From Pseudomonas fluorescens (lineage in GTDB: Bacteria > Pseudomonadota > Gammaproteobacteria > Pseudomonadales > Pseudomonadaceae): a stretch of DNA of 63,695 nucleotides. Positions 11,688 to 22,800 of this stretch are shown here, one piece after another; position 1 is the stretch's first letter; every line of letters begins with the position of its first letter. Below the pieces are notes generated by a model, which was not told the origin of the DNA, did no database searches, and saw nothing but the letters and a program-made list of their open reading frames with translations. Made by a program: the position numbers and the translations under genes. The DNA lies in the NCBI RefSeq assembly GCF_018614775.1, contig NZ_JAGGOF010000008.1, forward strand, positions 1-63,695, given 5' to 3'.

Positions 11688-11827
11688 CGGGCATCGCCGA
11701 TTTTATTATGGTGATGCCCTAGGCAAACACTTCAGTTTCAGGCATATAATTTGCTTAAGTTAGGCGCTCCGGCGCCCTGTAGTGGATGGCGCATGTGCGC
11801 CGGCGAATAAGGTGTTAAGCCCCTGCC
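11688..11827 (+). promoter_or_regulatory. lptB-rpoN spacer: hairpin, candidate -10 and leader
   Basis: GGGCATCGCC (11688-11697) can pair with GGTGATGCCC (11710-11719) with one mismatch, a possible lptB 3' hairpin without a T-run. A perfect TATAAT lies at 11745-11750, though no good -35 precedes it. The rpoN leader then contains a GGCGCA/TGCGCC stem (11788-11801). No strong Shine-Dalgarno precedes the rpoN ATG. Confidence 0.4.
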
Positions 11828-13321
11828 ATGAAACCATCGCTAGTCTTGAGAATGGGCCAGCAGCTGACGATGACGCCGCAGCTGCAACAGGCCATCCGCC
11901 TGCTCCAATTGTCGACCCTGGACCTGCAACAGGAAATCCAGGAGGCCTTGGAGTCCAATCCGATGCTCGAACGCCAGGAAGAAGGCGACGACTTCGATAA
12001 TACCGATCCACTGGCCGACAACGTCGAGCAGAAAACCAACACCGAAATCCCTGAACCGTCGTACCAGGAGGCCGCCCCAACGGTGGATAACCTCGAGGAG
12101 GGCGAATGGAACGAGCGGATTCCCAACGACCTGCCCGTCGACACGGCCTGGGAAGACGTCTACCAGACCAGCGCCAGCAGCCTGCCGAGCAGCGATGACG
12201 ACGAGTGGGACTTCACGACCCGGACCTCCGCTGGCGAGAGCCTGCAAAGCCACCTGCTGTGGCAGTTGAACCTGGCGCCGATGTCCGATACCGATCGCCT
12301 GATCGCCGTCACCCTGATCGATTGCATCAACAACCAGGGTTATCTGGACGAGACGCTCGAGGAAATCCTCGAAGCCTTCGACCCTGAGCTCGACATCGAG
12401 CTGGACGAGATCGAAGCCGTTCTCCACCGCATCCAGCAGTTCGAGCCGGCCGGCATCGGCGCCCGCAACCTGGGTGAGTGCCTGCTGCTGCAACTGCGCC
12501 AGTTGTCCGCCAAGACGCCCTGGCTGGCCGAGGCCAAGCGCTTGGTCACTGACTACATCGACCTGCTGGGCGGACGCGACTACAGCCAACTGATGCGGCG
12601 CATGAAGCTCAAGGAAGACGAACTGCGCCAGGTCATCGAGCTGGTCCAGAGCCTGAACCCGCGACCCGGCTCGCAGATCGAGTCTACCGAACCCGAATAC
12701 GTGGTGCCTGACGTCATCGTGCGCAAGCACAACGACCGCTGGCTGGTGGAGCTGAACCAGGAGTCGGTGCCCAAGCTGCGGGTCAACCCCCAGTACGCCG
12801 GTTTCGTCAGGCGCGCCGACACCAGCGCCGACAACACCTTCATGCGCAACCAGTTGCAGGAAGCGCGCTGGTTCATCAAGAGCCTGCAAAGCCGCAACGA
12901 AACCCTGATGAAAGTGGCCACCCAGATCGTCGAGCACCAGCGCGGCTTCCTGGAGTACGGCGACGAAGCGATGAAACCGCTGGTCCTGCATGACATTGCC
13001 GAGGCGGTAGGCATGCACGAGTCGACGATTTCCCGGGTCACCACCCAGAAATTCATGCATACCCCACGGGGCATCTATGAATTGAAATACTTTTTCTCCA
13101 GCCACGTCAGCACCTCCGAAGGCGGCGAATGCTCGTCCACGGCCATCCGCGCGATCATCAAGAAACTGGTGGCGGCGGAAAATCAGAAAAAGCCGTTGAG
13201 TGACAGCAAGATCGCTGGTTTACTGGAGGCACAAGGCATTCAGGTGGCCCGCCGTACCGTCGCCAAATACCGCGAATCCCTCGGGATCGCACCTTCGAGC
13301 GAACGCAAGCGGTTGATGTAA
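11828..13321 (+). CDS. rpoN: RNA polymerase sigma-54 factor RpoN
   Basis: A 497-aa sigma-54 that directs polymerase to -24/-12 promoters with AAA+ activators, controlling nitrogen assimilation, motility and related functions. The N-terminal glutamine-rich region I ([35 protein letters not shown]) is followed by an acidic region II (about 50-120), the core-binding and DNA-binding regions, and the C-terminal RpoN box [10 protein letters not shown]. Length is normal. It heads the rpoN-hpf-ptsN-rapZ-ptsO cluster. Confidence 0.97.
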   Translation: MKPSLVLRMGQQLTMTPQLQQAIRLLQLSTLDLQQEIQEALESNPMLERQEEGDDFDNTDPLADNVEQKTNTEIPEPSYQEAAPTVDNLEEGEWNERIPNDLPVDTAWEDVYQTSASSLPSSDDDEWDFTTRTSAGESLQSHLLWQLNLAPMSDTDRLIAVTLIDCINNQGYLDETLEEILEAFDPELDIELDEIEAVLHRIQQFEPAGIGARNLGECLLLQLRQLSAKTPWLAEAKRLVTDYIDLLGGRDYSQLMRRMKLKEDELRQVIELVQSLNPRPGSQIESTEPEYVVPDVIVRKHNDRWLVELNQESVPKLRVNPQYAGFVRRADTSADNTFMRNQLQEARWFIKSLQSRNETLMKVATQIVEHQRGFLEYGDEAMKPLVLHDIAEAVGMHESTISRVTTQKFMHTPRGIYELKYFFSSHVSTSEGGECSSTAIRAIIKKLVAAENQKKPLSDSKIAGLLEAQGIQVARRTVAKYRESLGIAPSSERKRLM

Positions 13322-13397
13322 CAGGCCATGTCACAGCGTTCCAGTGGTAGGCATTTCTGCCTGCCGCTTTATGCACTGGCAACGAAGGAGAAGCTGT

Positions 13398-13706
13398 ATG
13401 CAAGTCAACATCAGTGGACACCAATTGGAAGTGACCGAACCCCTGCGGACCTACATCGGCGAAAAACTCGACCGATTGGAAAGGCATTTCGACAAGATCA
13501 CCAACGTGCAGGTCACGATGAACGTCGAGAAGCTGCTGCAGAAAATCGAAGCCACGTTGCATATTCCCGGCGGAGAGGTGGTTGCCAATGCGGAGCACAC
13601 AGACATGTATGCCGCGATTGACCTGCTGACCGACAAGCTGGATCGCCAACTCAAAAAGCATAAGGAAAAGACCCAGAGCCTCCTCCAGGGCGCCACCGGT
13701 CGTTAA
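13398..13706 (+). CDS. hpf: Ribosome hibernation promoting factor, short form
   Basis: A 102-aa HPF/RaiA-family protein (MQVNISGHQLEVTEPLRTYIGEKLDRLERHF...) that binds the ribosomal decoding region and drives 70S inactivation in stationary phase. Start chosen at 13398: a clear AAGGAG lies at 13385-13390, 7 nt upstream, whereas the longer frame begins in sequence unlike the family. The size corresponds to the short HPF class without the dimerising C-terminal domain. Confidence 0.93.
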   Translation: MQVNISGHQLEVTEPLRTYIGEKLDRLERHFDKITNVQVTMNVEKLLQKIEATLHIPGGEVVANAEHTDMYAAIDLLTDKLDRQLKKHKEKTQSLLQGATGR

Positions 13707-13718
13707 CCCCCCCAATCC

Positions 13719-14183
13719 ATGATCCGACTAGAAACCATCCTGACCCCCGGCCGTTCCCTGGTGAACGCGCCGGGCGGCAGTAAGAAAAAAGCCCTCGAAC
13801 AAATTGCCAACCTGATCCACCGTGAAGTACCGGATCTGGAGATGCAGGACGTATTCGAGGCCCTGGTTGCCCGTGAAAAACTCGGTTCCACCGGTTTTGG
13901 CAACGGCATCGCCATTCCCCACTGCCGCCTGAAAGGATGCGCCTCGCCGATCAGCGCGCTGCTGCACCTTGAAGCGGCTATTGATTTTGACGCCATCGAC
14001 GGCGCCCCGGTCGACCTGCTGTTCGTACTGCTGGTACCAGAGGCGGCGACCGATGCGCACCTTGAGCTGCTGCGCCAGATTGCCAGCATGCTGGATCGCA
14101 AGGAAGTGCGCGAAAAACTGCGCAGCGCACCGAGTAACGACGCCTTGTATCAGGTTGTCCTGGACGAGCAGAACGGTCATTAA
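13719..14183 (+). CDS. ptsN: Nitrogen-regulatory PTS enzyme IIA PtsN
   Basis: A 154-aa EIIA-Ntr protein. The phospho-accepting histidine is H68 in [15 protein letters not shown]. It receives phosphate from PtsP through PtsO (NPr) and regulates potassium, nitrogen and carbon responses instead of transporting sugar. It is 13 nt after hpf and 2 nt before rapZ, so the group is almost certainly co-transcribed. Confidence 0.95.
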   Translation: MIRLETILTPGRSLVNAPGGSKKKALEQIANLIHREVPDLEMQDVFEALVAREKLGSTGFGNGIAIPHCRLKGCASPISALLHLEAAIDFDAIDGAPVDLLFVLLVPEAATDAHLELLRQIASMLDRKEVREKLRSAPSNDALYQVVLDEQNGH

Positions 14184-14185
14184 AC

Positions 14186-15043
14186 ATGCGCATGATCATC
14201 GTCAGTGGTCGCTCCGGCTCCGGTAAAAGCACGGCCCTCAACGTACTTGAAGACAGTGGCTACTATTGCATCGACAACCTGCCCGCCGGCCTGCTGCCGG
14301 AACTGGCCGAGCGTGCGCTGATCCATACGGAGCTGGCGCAGCCGCTGGTGGCGGTGTCCATCGACGCGCGCAACCTGCCCAGTCATCTGTCGCGTTTCCC
14401 GGCACTGCTCGAAGAGGTGCGCAGCCGGCATATCCAGTGCGATGTCCTGTACCTGGATGCCGACGAAGAAACCCTGCTCAAGCGTTTTTCCGAAACCCGC
14501 CGGCGTCATCCGCTGAGCAACGCCAATCGCTCTTTGGCCGAAGCCATCGAGGATGAAACCCAGTTGCTGGGGCCGATCGCCGACCTGGCCGACCTGAAGG
14601 TCAATACCACGCACCTTAACCTGTATCAGTTGCGCGACACCATCAAGTTGCGCCTGCTGAACCAGCCGGAGCCAGGCACGGCGTTTCTGGTGGAATCGTT
14701 CGGTTTCAAACGCGGCATGCCCGTGGACGCCGACCTGGTGTTCGATGTGCGCTGCCTGCCCAACCCTTATTGGAAACCGGAATTGCGCGAGCAGTCCGGG
14801 CTCGACCAGCCGGTGATCGACTACCTGGCCGCACAGCCGGATGTCGAGGAGATGTACCAGGACATTTCCAGCTACCTGCTCAAGTGGTTGCCCCGCTTTG
14901 CCGCGAGCAGCCGTGCCTACGTCACGATTGCCATTGGCTGCACCGGTGGTCATCACCGCTCCGTCTACCTGACCGAACGCCTGGGTCAGCTCCTGCAACA
15001 ATCCCTGAAGAATGTCCAGGTTCGCCACCGCGACCTCAGCTAA
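14186..15043 (+). CDS. rapZ: RNase adapter / nucleotide-binding protein RapZ
   Basis: A 285-aa protein with an N-terminal P-loop (GRSGSGKST, 8-16) and the conserved C-terminal domain ending in the [12 protein letters not shown] motif (about 251-262). In E. coli it delivers the sRNA GlmZ to RNase E and senses glucosamine-6-phosphate; in pseudomonads the RNA partner is not established. The context, between ptsN and ptsO, is conserved. Confidence 0.94.
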   Translation: MRMIIVSGRSGSGKSTALNVLEDSGYYCIDNLPAGLLPELAERALIHTELAQPLVAVSIDARNLPSHLSRFPALLEEVRSRHIQCDVLYLDADEETLLKRFSETRRRHPLSNANRSLAEAIEDETQLLGPIADLADLKVNTTHLNLYQLRDTIKLRLLNQPEPGTAFLVESFGFKRGMPVDADLVFDVRCLPNPYWKPELREQSGLDQPVIDYLAAQPDVEEMYQDISSYLLKWLPRFAASSRAYVTIAIGCTGGHHRSVYLTERLGQLLQQSLKNVQVRHRDLS

Positions 15044-15058
15044 AGGATTCACATCGCG

Positions 15059-15340
15059 ATGCCTGCTCGGGAAATAGAAATCATCAACAAGCTGGGCTTG
15101 CACGCCCGGGCTTCCGCCAAGTTTGTCGGCGTGGCGGGCCGGTTCAAGGAAACGACCATCCGCGTCGGACGGGCGCCCGAAACCGAAACCATGATCGACG
15201 GCAAGAGCATCATGGCCATGATGATGCTCGCTGCGGGCAAGGGCACAACGATTTACCTGGAAACTGAAGGCGAAGAGGCACAGGAAGCGATGGACGCCCT
15301 GGAGGCCTTGATCAACAACTATTTCGACGAAGGTGAATAA
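15059..15340 (+). CDS. ptsO: Phosphocarrier NPr (PtsO)
   Basis: A 93-aa HPr-like phosphocarrier of the nitrogen PTS. The active-site histidine is H15 in NKLGLHARASAKFV, and the helix-2 region DGKSIMAMMMLAA (about 43-55) is conserved. It passes phosphate from PtsP to PtsN. It is the last gene of the operon, 15 nt after rapZ, and is followed by a strong terminator. Confidence 0.95.
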   Translation: MPAREIEIINKLGLHARASAKFVGVAGRFKETTIRVGRAPETETMIDGKSIMAMMMLAAGKGTTIYLETEGEEAQEAMDALEALINNYFDEGE

Positions 15341-15386
15341 CCCCCCTGCCATGTCGACTTGAGACTGGCTTTTGTGGCCCGAGACT

Positions 15387-15418
15387 TGTGGGAGCAAGCT
15401 TTGCTCCCACAGCTTTTT
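15387..15418 (+). terminator. REP-derived terminator after ptsO
   Basis: An 11-bp perfect stem TGTGGGAGCAA/TTGCTCCCACA with a 3-nt loop is followed by GCTTTTTAT. This looks like an intrinsic terminator built from a REP-like palindrome. It lies between convergent ptsO and pmbA; the U-tract favours the plus strand. Confidence 0.75.
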
Positions 15419-15430
15419 ATCCGATGAAGA

Positions 15431-16777
15431 TCAGCTACCTGCCACTGTCATCCGCTCGATCAGCACCGAACCGGTGCGGATGTTGCTGCGCAGTTCCAGG
15501 TCGTTCCCCACGGCAACGATCTGCTTGAACATGTCGCGCATGTTACCGGCGATGGTCACTTCCTGGACCGGGAACTGGATCTCGCCATTCTCGACCCAGA
15601 AACCTGCCGCGCCACGGGAATAGTCCCCGGTGACCATGTTCAGGCCATGGCCCATCAACTCAGTCACCAACAGGCCCCGGCCCATCCGCCGCAGCAGAGC
15701 GGCCTGGTCTTCTTCGCCATGGGTCACGAACAGGTTGTGCACGCCACCGGCATTGGCGGTGCTCGGCATGCCGAGCTTGCGGCCCGAATAGGTGCCGAGG
15801 ATGTAGGACACCAGCTCACCGTCCTCCACGAATGGCTTGGCGTAGGTCGCCAGGCCATCGCCGTCGAACGCCGAGCTGCCCATGGCTTGCATCAGGTGCG
15901 GACGTTCGTCGATGGTCATCCATTCCGGGAACAGTTTCTGGCCCAGAGCGCCTTCCAGGAACGACGATTTGCGGTACAGGTTGCCGCCGGACACCGCCGA
16001 CAGGAAGCTGCCAAACAGCCCACCGGCCAGCTCGGCGGAAAACAGCACCGGCACTTCGCAGGTCGGCACCGGCCGTGCGCCCAGGCGGCTGGCCGCTCGT
16101 TGGGCGGCTTTCCGGCCGATGCTCACCGGGTCTGCCAGCAAGGTGCCCTGGCGGCTCACGTCGTACCAATAATCGCGCTGCATCTGGCCATTGGCTTCGG
16201 CAATCATCACGCAGCTGAGGCTATGGCGCGTCGAGGCATAGCCGCCGATGAACCCGTGGCTGTTCCCATAGACGCGACAGCCCTGGTGGGTGTTGAGTGT
16301 CGTGCCATCGGCGTTCTTGATTCGCGCATCGGCCTCGAACGCCGCCGCTTCGCAACGCAGCGCCTGCTCAATGGCCTGTTCAGGGGTGATGTCCCAGGCG
16401 TGGAACAGGTCAAAGTCCCGCTGCTCCTTGCACATCAGTGCGGCATCGGCCAGGCCGGAGGCCTCGTCTTCGGAGGTGTGCTGGGCAATCGCCAGTGCCG
16501 CAGCGACGGTTTCCCGAATGGCGTCCGGGCCGCTCGCCGAGGTACTGGCCGACCCCTTGCGCTGGCCGACGTACAAGGTGATGCCGAAACCCTGGTCGCG
16601 ATTGAACTCGACGGTTTCCACCTCGCGCTGGCGTACTGATGTCGACAAGCCCTGCTCCAACGACACCGCCACTTCACAGGCACAGGCGCCCTGGCGCTTG
16701 GCCTCGGCGAGGATCTGCTCGACCTGTTCCTGCAGGGCCGGCAACGCTTGCGGGCCGACACTCTGAACTGCACTCAT
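15431..16777 (-). CDS. pmbA: TldE/PmbA-family protease subunit
   Basis: A 448-aa TldE/PmbA protein, partner of TldD in a heterodimeric metalloprotease. The pair matures modified peptides such as microcin B17 and degrades CcdA in E. coli. The family's repeated features are present (QREVETVEFNRDQGFGITLYVGQRKGSAST near 50-80; NAGGVHNLFV near 345). It lacks the HExxxH zinc motif, as expected for the non-catalytic subunit. It is oriented head-to-head with darP, a conserved pairing. Confidence 0.94.
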   Translation of the reverse strand: MSAVQSVGPQALPALQEQVEQILAEAKRQGACACEVAVSLEQGLSTSVRQREVETVEFNRDQGFGITLYVGQRKGSASTSASGPDAIRETVAAALAIAQHTSEDEASGLADAALMCKEQRDFDLFHAWDITPEQAIEQALRCEAAAFEADARIKNADGTTLNTHQGCRVYGNSHGFIGGYASTRHSLSCVMIAEANGQMQRDYWYDVSRQGTLLADPVSIGRKAAQRAASRLGARPVPTCEVPVLFSAELAGGLFGSFLSAVSGGNLYRKSSFLEGALGQKLFPEWMTIDERPHLMQAMGSSAFDGDGLATYAKPFVEDGELVSYILGTYSGRKLGMPSTANAGGVHNLFVTHGEEDQAALLRRMGRGLLVTELMGHGLNMVTGDYSRGAAGFWVENGEIQFPVQEVTIAGNMRDMFKQIVAVGNDLELRSNIRTGSVLIERMTVAGS

Positions 16778-16884
16778 TGGTTTTCTCCATCAAATTCTGC
16801 TTTCGGTAAGGCCTTCGAGCGACCGGGCCGGACAAGCGGCCCCCGACTGGTTATCATGGCGGCGTTTCTTTGCGGACTGCCACC

Positions 16885-17409
16885 ATGGTTGATTCTTACG
16901 ACGACTCCCTCTATGAGGGTGAAAAAAGCAAATCCCAGGTCAAACGCGAGCTGCATGCTCTGGTTGACCTCGGCGAGCGCCTGACAACACTCAAGCCTGA
17001 CTTGCTGGCCAAACTGCCCCTGACCGACGCGTTGCGCCGGGCCCTGGCCGATGCGCCCAAGCACACCGCGAATATCGCGCGTAAACGGCACCTGCAATTC
17101 ATCGGCAAACTGATGCGCGACCAGGACACGGACGCCATCCTGGTGCTGCTCGATCAACTCGACGCCTCCACCCGGCAGTACAACGAACGCTTCCATGGCC
17201 TGGAACGCTGGCGCGATCGTTTGATCGCAGGCGACGACGGCACCCTGGAAAAATTCGTCATCGACTACCCGGAGGCCGATCGCCAGCAACTGCGCTCCCT
17301 GATCCGTCAGGCCCAGCACGAAGTGGCGCAGAACAAGCCACCGGCCTCGAGCCGTAAAATCTTCAAGTACATCCGTGAGCTGGACGAGACTCAACGCGGT
17401 CTGCGCTGA
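16885..17409 (+). CDS. darP: Ribosome biogenesis factor DarP (YjgA)
   Basis: A 174-aa DUF615/YjgA-family protein that associates with late 50S precursors in E. coli. It begins [33 protein letters not shown], the typical start, and is rich in charged helices. MVDSYDD was chosen because it matches the family N-terminus; an in-frame start 15 nt upstream adds only MRTAT. It is divergent from pmbA (107-nt spacer) and convergent with tldD. Confidence 0.9.
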   Translation: MVDSYDDSLYEGEKSKSQVKRELHALVDLGERLTTLKPDLLAKLPLTDALRRALADAPKHTANIARKRHLQFIGKLMRDQDTDAILVLLDQLDASTRQYNERFHGLERWRDRLIAGDDGTLEKFVIDYPEADRQQLRSLIRQAQHEVAQNKPPASSRKIFKYIRELDETQRGLR

Positions 17410-17420
17410 GTCACGTACGC

Positions 17421-17444
17421 GGGTGGAGGTTTCGCACTCCACCC
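17421..17444. terminator. Hairpin between convergent darP and tldD
   Basis: A perfect 8-bp stem GGGTGGAG/CTCCACCC with an 8-nt loop, centred in the 45-nt gap between converging genes. No U-tract follows on either strand, so terminator function is only probable. Confidence 0.5.
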
Positions 17445-17454
17445 GATGCTCCTG

Positions 17455-18897
17455 TCATGCGCCCGTGCCACCCACGGTAATCGCATCGATCTTCAAGGTT
17501 GGCTGGCCGACGCCTACCGGCACCGATTGCCCATCCTTGCCGCATGTACCCACACCGCTGTCCAGCGACAGGTCGTTACCGACCATCGACACTTTGCTCA
17601 TCGCTTCCGGTCCGTTGCCGATCAGGGTCGCACCCTTGACCGGTGCGGTGATCTTGCCGTCTTCGATCAGGTAGGCCTCGCTGGTGGAGAAGACGAATTT
17701 GCCGCTGGTGATGTCCACCTGGCCGCCGCCGAGGTTGGCGCAGTAGATGCCTTTCTTCACCGAAGCGATGATCTCCGCCGGATCGCTTTGGCCGCCCAGC
17801 ATGTAGGTGTTGGTCATGCGCGGCATCGGCAGGTGCGCGTAGGACTCGCGGCGACCATTGCCGGTGCGGGCCACGCCCATCAAGCGAGCGTTGAGTTTGT
17901 CTTGCATGTAACCCTTGAGCACGCCGTTTTCGATCAGCGTGGTGCACTCCGTCGGGGTACCTTCATCGTCAACGCTCAGGGAGCCACGACGCCCGGCGAG
18001 GGTGCCGTCATCGACAATGGTGCAGAGTTTCGAGGCGACCATTTCGCCCATGCGGCCGCTGTAGGCTGAACTGCCCTTGCGGTTGAAGTCGCCTTCCAGG
18101 CCATGGCCCACGGCTTCGTGCAGCAGCACGCCGGACCAGCCGGAGCCCAACACCACCGGCAAGGTGCCCGCCGGGGCCGGGATGGCTTCCAGGTTGACCA
18201 GCGCCTGGCGCAGCGCTTCGCGGGCATAGCCCATGGCACGGTCTTCGCTGAGGAAATAACGGTAATCGGTGCGCCCGCCACCGCCGTGACCGCCGCGCTC
18301 ACGGCGACCGTTCTGCTCGACGATCACGCTGACGTTGAAACGCACCAATGGCCGCACGTCCGCCGCCAGGCCGCCATCAGTGGAAGCGACCAGAATCCGC
18401 TCCCAGACCCCGGCCATGCTCACCGACACCTGCTGGATACGCGGATCGAGGGCACGGGTGGCCACGTCGATGCGCTTGAGCAGTTCGACCTTTTCGGCAC
18501 GGCTCATGACTTCCAGCGGGTTGTCTGGCGCATACAACTGCGCCACGTCCTGGCTGCTGAAGGCCTGGACCGTGCCGTTCTGGCCGGCCCGGGAAATCGA
18601 ACGGGCAGCGCGGGCAGCGGCGCCCAGGGCTTCGAGGGTGATGGCGTTGCTGTAGGCAAAGCCGGTTTTTTCCCCGGACTGGGCACGCACGCCCACGCCT
18701 TGGTCGAGGTTGAAGCTGCCCTCCTTGACGATGCCGTCTTCCAAAGACCACGACTCGGAGATCTGGCCCTGGAAATACAGGTCGGCCGCATCGATGCCCG
18801 GCCCGGCCAGGTCGCCCAGCACGCCTTGCAGGCTTTCGAGGGTCACGCCACCGGGGGCTAGAAGGTGTTCACTGACTGAGGACAACAACCCGCTCAT
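17455..18897 (-). CDS. tldD: Metalloprotease TldD
   Basis: A 480-aa catalytic subunit of the TldD/TldE protease. The zinc motif [11 protein letters not shown] is at 260-270 (H260, E261, H265). Other family blocks include [18 protein letters not shown] near 67-84 and the C-terminal [22 protein letters not shown]. The start [18 protein letters not shown] was chosen; the longer frame runs 86 residues into the upstream amidase gene. Only 5 nt separate it from that gene. Confidence 0.95.
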   Translation of the reverse strand: MSGLLSSVSEHLLAPGGVTLESLQGVLGDLAGPGIDAADLYFQGQISESWSLEDGIVKEGSFNLDQGVGVRAQSGEKTGFAYSNAITLEALGAAARAARSISRAGQNGTVQAFSSQDVAQLYAPDNPLEVMSRAEKVELLKRIDVATRALDPRIQQVSVSMAGVWERILVASTDGGLAADVRPLVRFNVSVIVEQNGRRERGGHGGGGRTDYRYFLSEDRAMGYAREALRQALVNLEAIPAPAGTLPVVLGSGWSGVLLHEAVGHGLEGDFNRKGSSAYSGRMGEMVASKLCTIVDDGTLAGRRGSLSVDDEGTPTECTTLIENGVLKGYMQDKLNARLMGVARTGNGRRESYAHLPMPRMTNTYMLGGQSDPAEIIASVKKGIYCANLGGGQVDITSGKFVFSTSEAYLIEDGKITAPVKGATLIGNGPEAMSKVSMVGNDLSLDSGVGTCGKDGQSVPVGVGQPTLKIDAITVGGTGA

Positions 18898-18902
18898 ATG
18901 TT

Positions 18903-19766
18903 TTACGCCTTGAATTCGTCGTCTTGGACAGGCCGCTGTCGAGCGCCCTGCGAGAAAAAGCGCCGATGGCTTTCCACCGGCATGCGCGCCCGGATGGACG
19001 CCTGTTCGCCGCTGTCGCGCTCGGCCAACAGCACGGCCTCGCCTTGATCCTGTTGTGACAGCACGCGGCCCCACGGGTCGACAATCGCGGCATGCCCGAA
19101 CGTCTCCCGGGGCCCCGGGTGTACACCGCCCTGGGCGGCAGCCAGCACATAGCACTGGGTTTCAATGGCCCGGGCGCGAATCAGTACCTCCCAATGGGCG
19201 AAGCCCGTCACGGCGGTAAACGCCGAAGGCGCCGTGATCAGTTCGGCCCCGGCCGCCCGCAGTTCGCTGTAGAGCTCCGGGAAACGCAAGTCGTAGCAGA
19301 CCGTCAAGCCAACCCGGCCCACCGGTGTATCGGCGACCACCACATTGGCGCCATAAGCATAGTCGTCCGACTCGCGGTAGCGCCCGCGATTGTCCGCCAC
19401 ATCCACGTCGAACAGGTGCAGCTTGTCGTAGCGCGCCACGATCTCGCCCTGATCATCGACCAGCAGCGAGCAGGCATGGACCTTGGCCTCGGGACTATCC
19501 ACAGGCGGCAACGGCAGTGTGCCGGCGACAATCCATAACCTGAGGTCGCGGGCGACCTGTTTCAACCAGGGCAGGATCGGCCCCTGACCAATGGCTTCGG
19601 CGCGACCGAGGGCAGCGACGTCCCGCCAGCCCATGGCCGCGAAATTCTCGGGCAGCACCGCCAGCCTTGCGCCGCCAGCGGCAGCTTGTTCCAAGAGCAC
19701 ACGGGCCCGTGCCAGGTTGGCGAAGACGTCGCTCTGGCTGACCATTTGAATCACGGCGACTGGCAT
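18903..19766 (-). CDS. Carbon-nitrogen hydrolase (Nit1-like omega-amidase family)
   Basis: A 287-aa nitrilase-superfamily enzyme with the Glu-Lys-Cys triad: E40 in [10 protein letters not shown]115 in [12 protein letters not shown]157 in [14 protein letters not shown]. This branch (Nit1/YbeM-like) includes enzymes that hydrolyse deaminated glutathione or omega-amides; the substrate cannot be fixed from sequence. It lies between yhdP and tldD, a neighbourhood conserved in pseudomonads. [10 protein letters not shown] was chosen as the family-like start. Confidence 0.88.
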   Translation of the reverse strand: MPVAVIQMVSQSDVFANLARARVLLEQAAAGGARLAVLPENFAAMGWRDVAALGRAEAIGQGPILPWLKQVARDLRLWIVAGTLPLPPVDSPEAKVHACSLLVDDQGEIVARYDKLHLFDVDVADNRGRYRESDDYAYGANVVVADTPVGRVGLTVCYDLRFPELYSELRAAGAELITAPSAFTAVTGFAHWEVLIRARAIETQCYVLAAAQGGVHPGPRETFGHAAIVDPWGRVLSQQDQGEAVLLAERDSGEQASIRARMPVESHRRFFSQGARQRPVQDDEFKA

Positions 19767-19791
19767 GGTGATTCCCCTCATCTGTCTTTCC

Positions 19792-19882
19792 CTGTGGGAG
19801 CGAGCCTGCTTGCGATAGCGGTGGATCAGTCCACGCTTCGACTACAGACACACTGCCATCGCGAGCAGGCTCGCTCCCACAA
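19792..19882. repeat. REP pair (family 1) between yhdP and the amidase gene
   Basis: Two inverted units, CTGTGGGAGCGAGCCTGCTTGCGATAGCG-type at 19792-19820 and CCATCGCGAGCAGGCTCGCTCCCACA at 19856-19881, form a BIME-like pair filling the 132-nt gap. Confidence 0.8.
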
Positions 19883-19898
19883 GGGTTCTCGTAAGCCA

Positions 19899-22800
19899 TT
19901 AAAAAGGCTTGTCGAAGGTGATCTTCGGCTCCTTCCACGGCCCCTTGACGTCGTATCTTACGCTGGCGAAGCGTGCCACGCGGTCGCCGATCAGCTTGTC
20001 GATCAAGAACAGCGCCCCGCCCACCGCCGGTGCACCGACGATCAGCGCGGCGATCGGCAGGTTGTTGGTCACCGGCAGGGTGACCAACAGCTTGGCGTCG
20101 ACCCGATCGGCGACCATGTCCAGCGTGCCATTGAGTTCCAGGTTGCTGGACGGCCCCGTCAGGGTAATCGGCTCACGGGTCACGTACACACCGTTGCTCG
20201 CCACCAGCAATCCCTTGACCCGGTCATAGCTCAGGCCCTTGCCGAACAGGTCGGAGAAGTCCAGACGCAAACGCCGGCCGATGGAGTTGAAGTTCAGCAG
20301 GCCAAAGACCCGCAGCGCCTGGGCGCTGCCTTCGACTTCGACGAATTGTCCTTTGCTCAGTGACGCATCGAGGCTGCCGGAAAAACGCTTGGTGGCGACC
20401 CACGCCGGCGAGCCGGGCCAGCGGCCATCGACGTCCAGGCGGAATTCCTGGCTGGTCACGCTCGGCGCGAATCCCCAGCCCTTGAGTACGTCGGCGAGGT
20501 TTTTACCGCTGATGCGGCCCTTGTACCAGCTGCTGGTGGAACCGGGCGCGCCTTCCCAGCCGGCACTGCCGTTCAAGACCATGCCCTTGAGGCCCATGTC
20601 CAGGTTGTTCAGCGCGATGCCCTTGGCGGTCGGACGCACTTTCAACGACCACGCGCCGACAAGATCGGGCCCCTGGAACAACTGGTCGATGGCAATATCC
20701 ATGGCCGGGATTCGGGTAGGGTCGACCGAGGCCAGCGGGTCCGGTGCATTTTCATCGGCCTGGACCGTCGGGTCCACGGCCGGCAGGCGTACGTAATCGA
20801 GCTTGATCCCAATCGGTGCGGCCTTGGCATCCGGCAGGCTGACATTACCCTTGGCCTGCTGGCTGTCGAGGCGCAAGCCCCAGGCGTCCGGCTTGCGATC
20901 GAGCTGCACCGAAGCCTGGTCCAGGGTGGTACCCATGGCCGTCAGCTTGCCAACGGTCAGGTCGACACTGCTGAGCAATTGCTTGGCACTGCCGCCCGGA
21001 TCTTGCCCGGCGTATTTGCTCGCCAGGTCCTGCCAGGGGCTCACGTCCAGCTCCGGCAAGGTTCCGCGCAATCGCAACCCCCTGGCGCCGGGCAACACCG
21101 CCTCGCCCGCGCCCAGCAACAGCTCGCCACGCCCCTCAGCTGTTTTCCCGCTCGGCGCGGCGTAGGTGAAACTGGCCAGGTCGCCATACCTCACCCAATA
21201 ACGCCGTTCCGGCCCTTGCAGGGTCATGCGAAATACCGTGTCGCGCCCGACATCGGCGGCCATGCCAAAAGGCGCCGGCAGGTCCACCGCCACACCCTTG
21301 AGGCTGGAGTTGACCGACAACTGGCTGTCGGCCCCGTCCAGGATCACCTGCAACTGGTACGGAATCACGCCGGAGACCGGCAACGATTGGGTAACATTCA
21401 GCCAACTGGTGAGGTTCTTGACGTCCACTTGCCCGGACGCAGCGACCCGCGTGTTAAGCGCGCCGGCACGGCCCTCGGCAAAAATCTGCGCCGTCACGGG
21501 CCGGTCGAATGCGCGGGCGCTGATCCCCTTGCCACTCAGGCCTTTATGACTATCGAAGCGCAAATCACCCTTGAGCTGGGTCAGCTCCAGCACCGGCTCG
21601 CTGAGTTTCAACCGGGCCTTGTCGATGGCGAAGTCCACCAGGATCTTCGGTTGCTCGCCCTTGGCCAGCGGGATATCGAGCTTCAGGCTGCCTTGCAGAT
21701 CGCCCTCGCCTTCCCAACCGGCGAAGGTCTCGGCCGTGCCGATGGGTGCCGTCTGGAGAATTTTCAAACCGTCGCCCAGGCCGCCGGCGAATCCGCTGTC
21801 CAGCAGCAGATGAGCACTTTGCCCGCTCGGTGCGTGGGGGATACTCACCGCAACATCCTTGACCCGGGTATCGAGCAACTGCCCCTGACTGGCGAAAATA
21901 CGCACGCCGCTGTCTTCGACAAAGACATCGCCGCTGACCTTGCTGACCGAGGGCCAGCCCGGCTGGAACGCCAGCTCGGCGTCATGCACCTTGAAGAACA
22001 GGCTGATGCTGCGCGCCGCATCCTCGGCGCCGCGGTTCAGCGAGCCTTGGTACTGGAAGAAGCCCTGGTCCACCGCGCCCTTGACGATAGCGGTGCGCAG
22101 CCACTCATCCAGCGCCGGGCTGAGGGCCGCCGGCAGGTACTTGGCGGTGTAGCGCCCATCGCCGTCCAGCAGGCCGACCCGCAGGTCCATGTAATCTTCC
22201 TGGCTGTGATCGAAATGCAGGCGGATCAGGAAATCACCGGCAATCCGGCCTTCCTCGCCCAGCACCTTCAGGTACGGCGCGATCAGGGTGAAGCCTTGCT
22301 TGTCGAGCTTCCAGGTCAGCCGGGCGTTGGCTTGCAGGTATTGCCAGGGCTTGGCGAAGATCGGGTCCAGGTGCAGGGAAAAATCCTTGCTGTCCATGCG
22401 CAACTCACCGCCGCCCAGGTCGCCGCTGAGGCTGCCCGAGACGTTTCGCGCAGCCGGGGCACCGTGATAGGCATCAAAGCCCACGGTGTCGAGGTTGGTG
22501 GCAAAGCTGATTTTCTGGTCACCGGTGTTCTGCGGCCGGTAATCGAGCAGCACATTGCGCAGGCTACCGGTCACCTTGAGCCGGTCGACGACCGTCGCCA
22601 CGCCTTCGGGCAGCGGCGCCAGGGCATTGAGCAACGGCGTCAGCGGCGTCAGGTCGAGGCGGTCGGCCTGCACATGCCAGCGTTCTTCAGCCTGCTCGGT
22701 GGCGTTGCTCTGCTGCAACACCAGCCGCGATTCCCAGCGGGTTTCCCCCAGATTCATCGCCAGGGAATCGAACGTTGCGGTGAACCCCTGGCTGCCGCGC

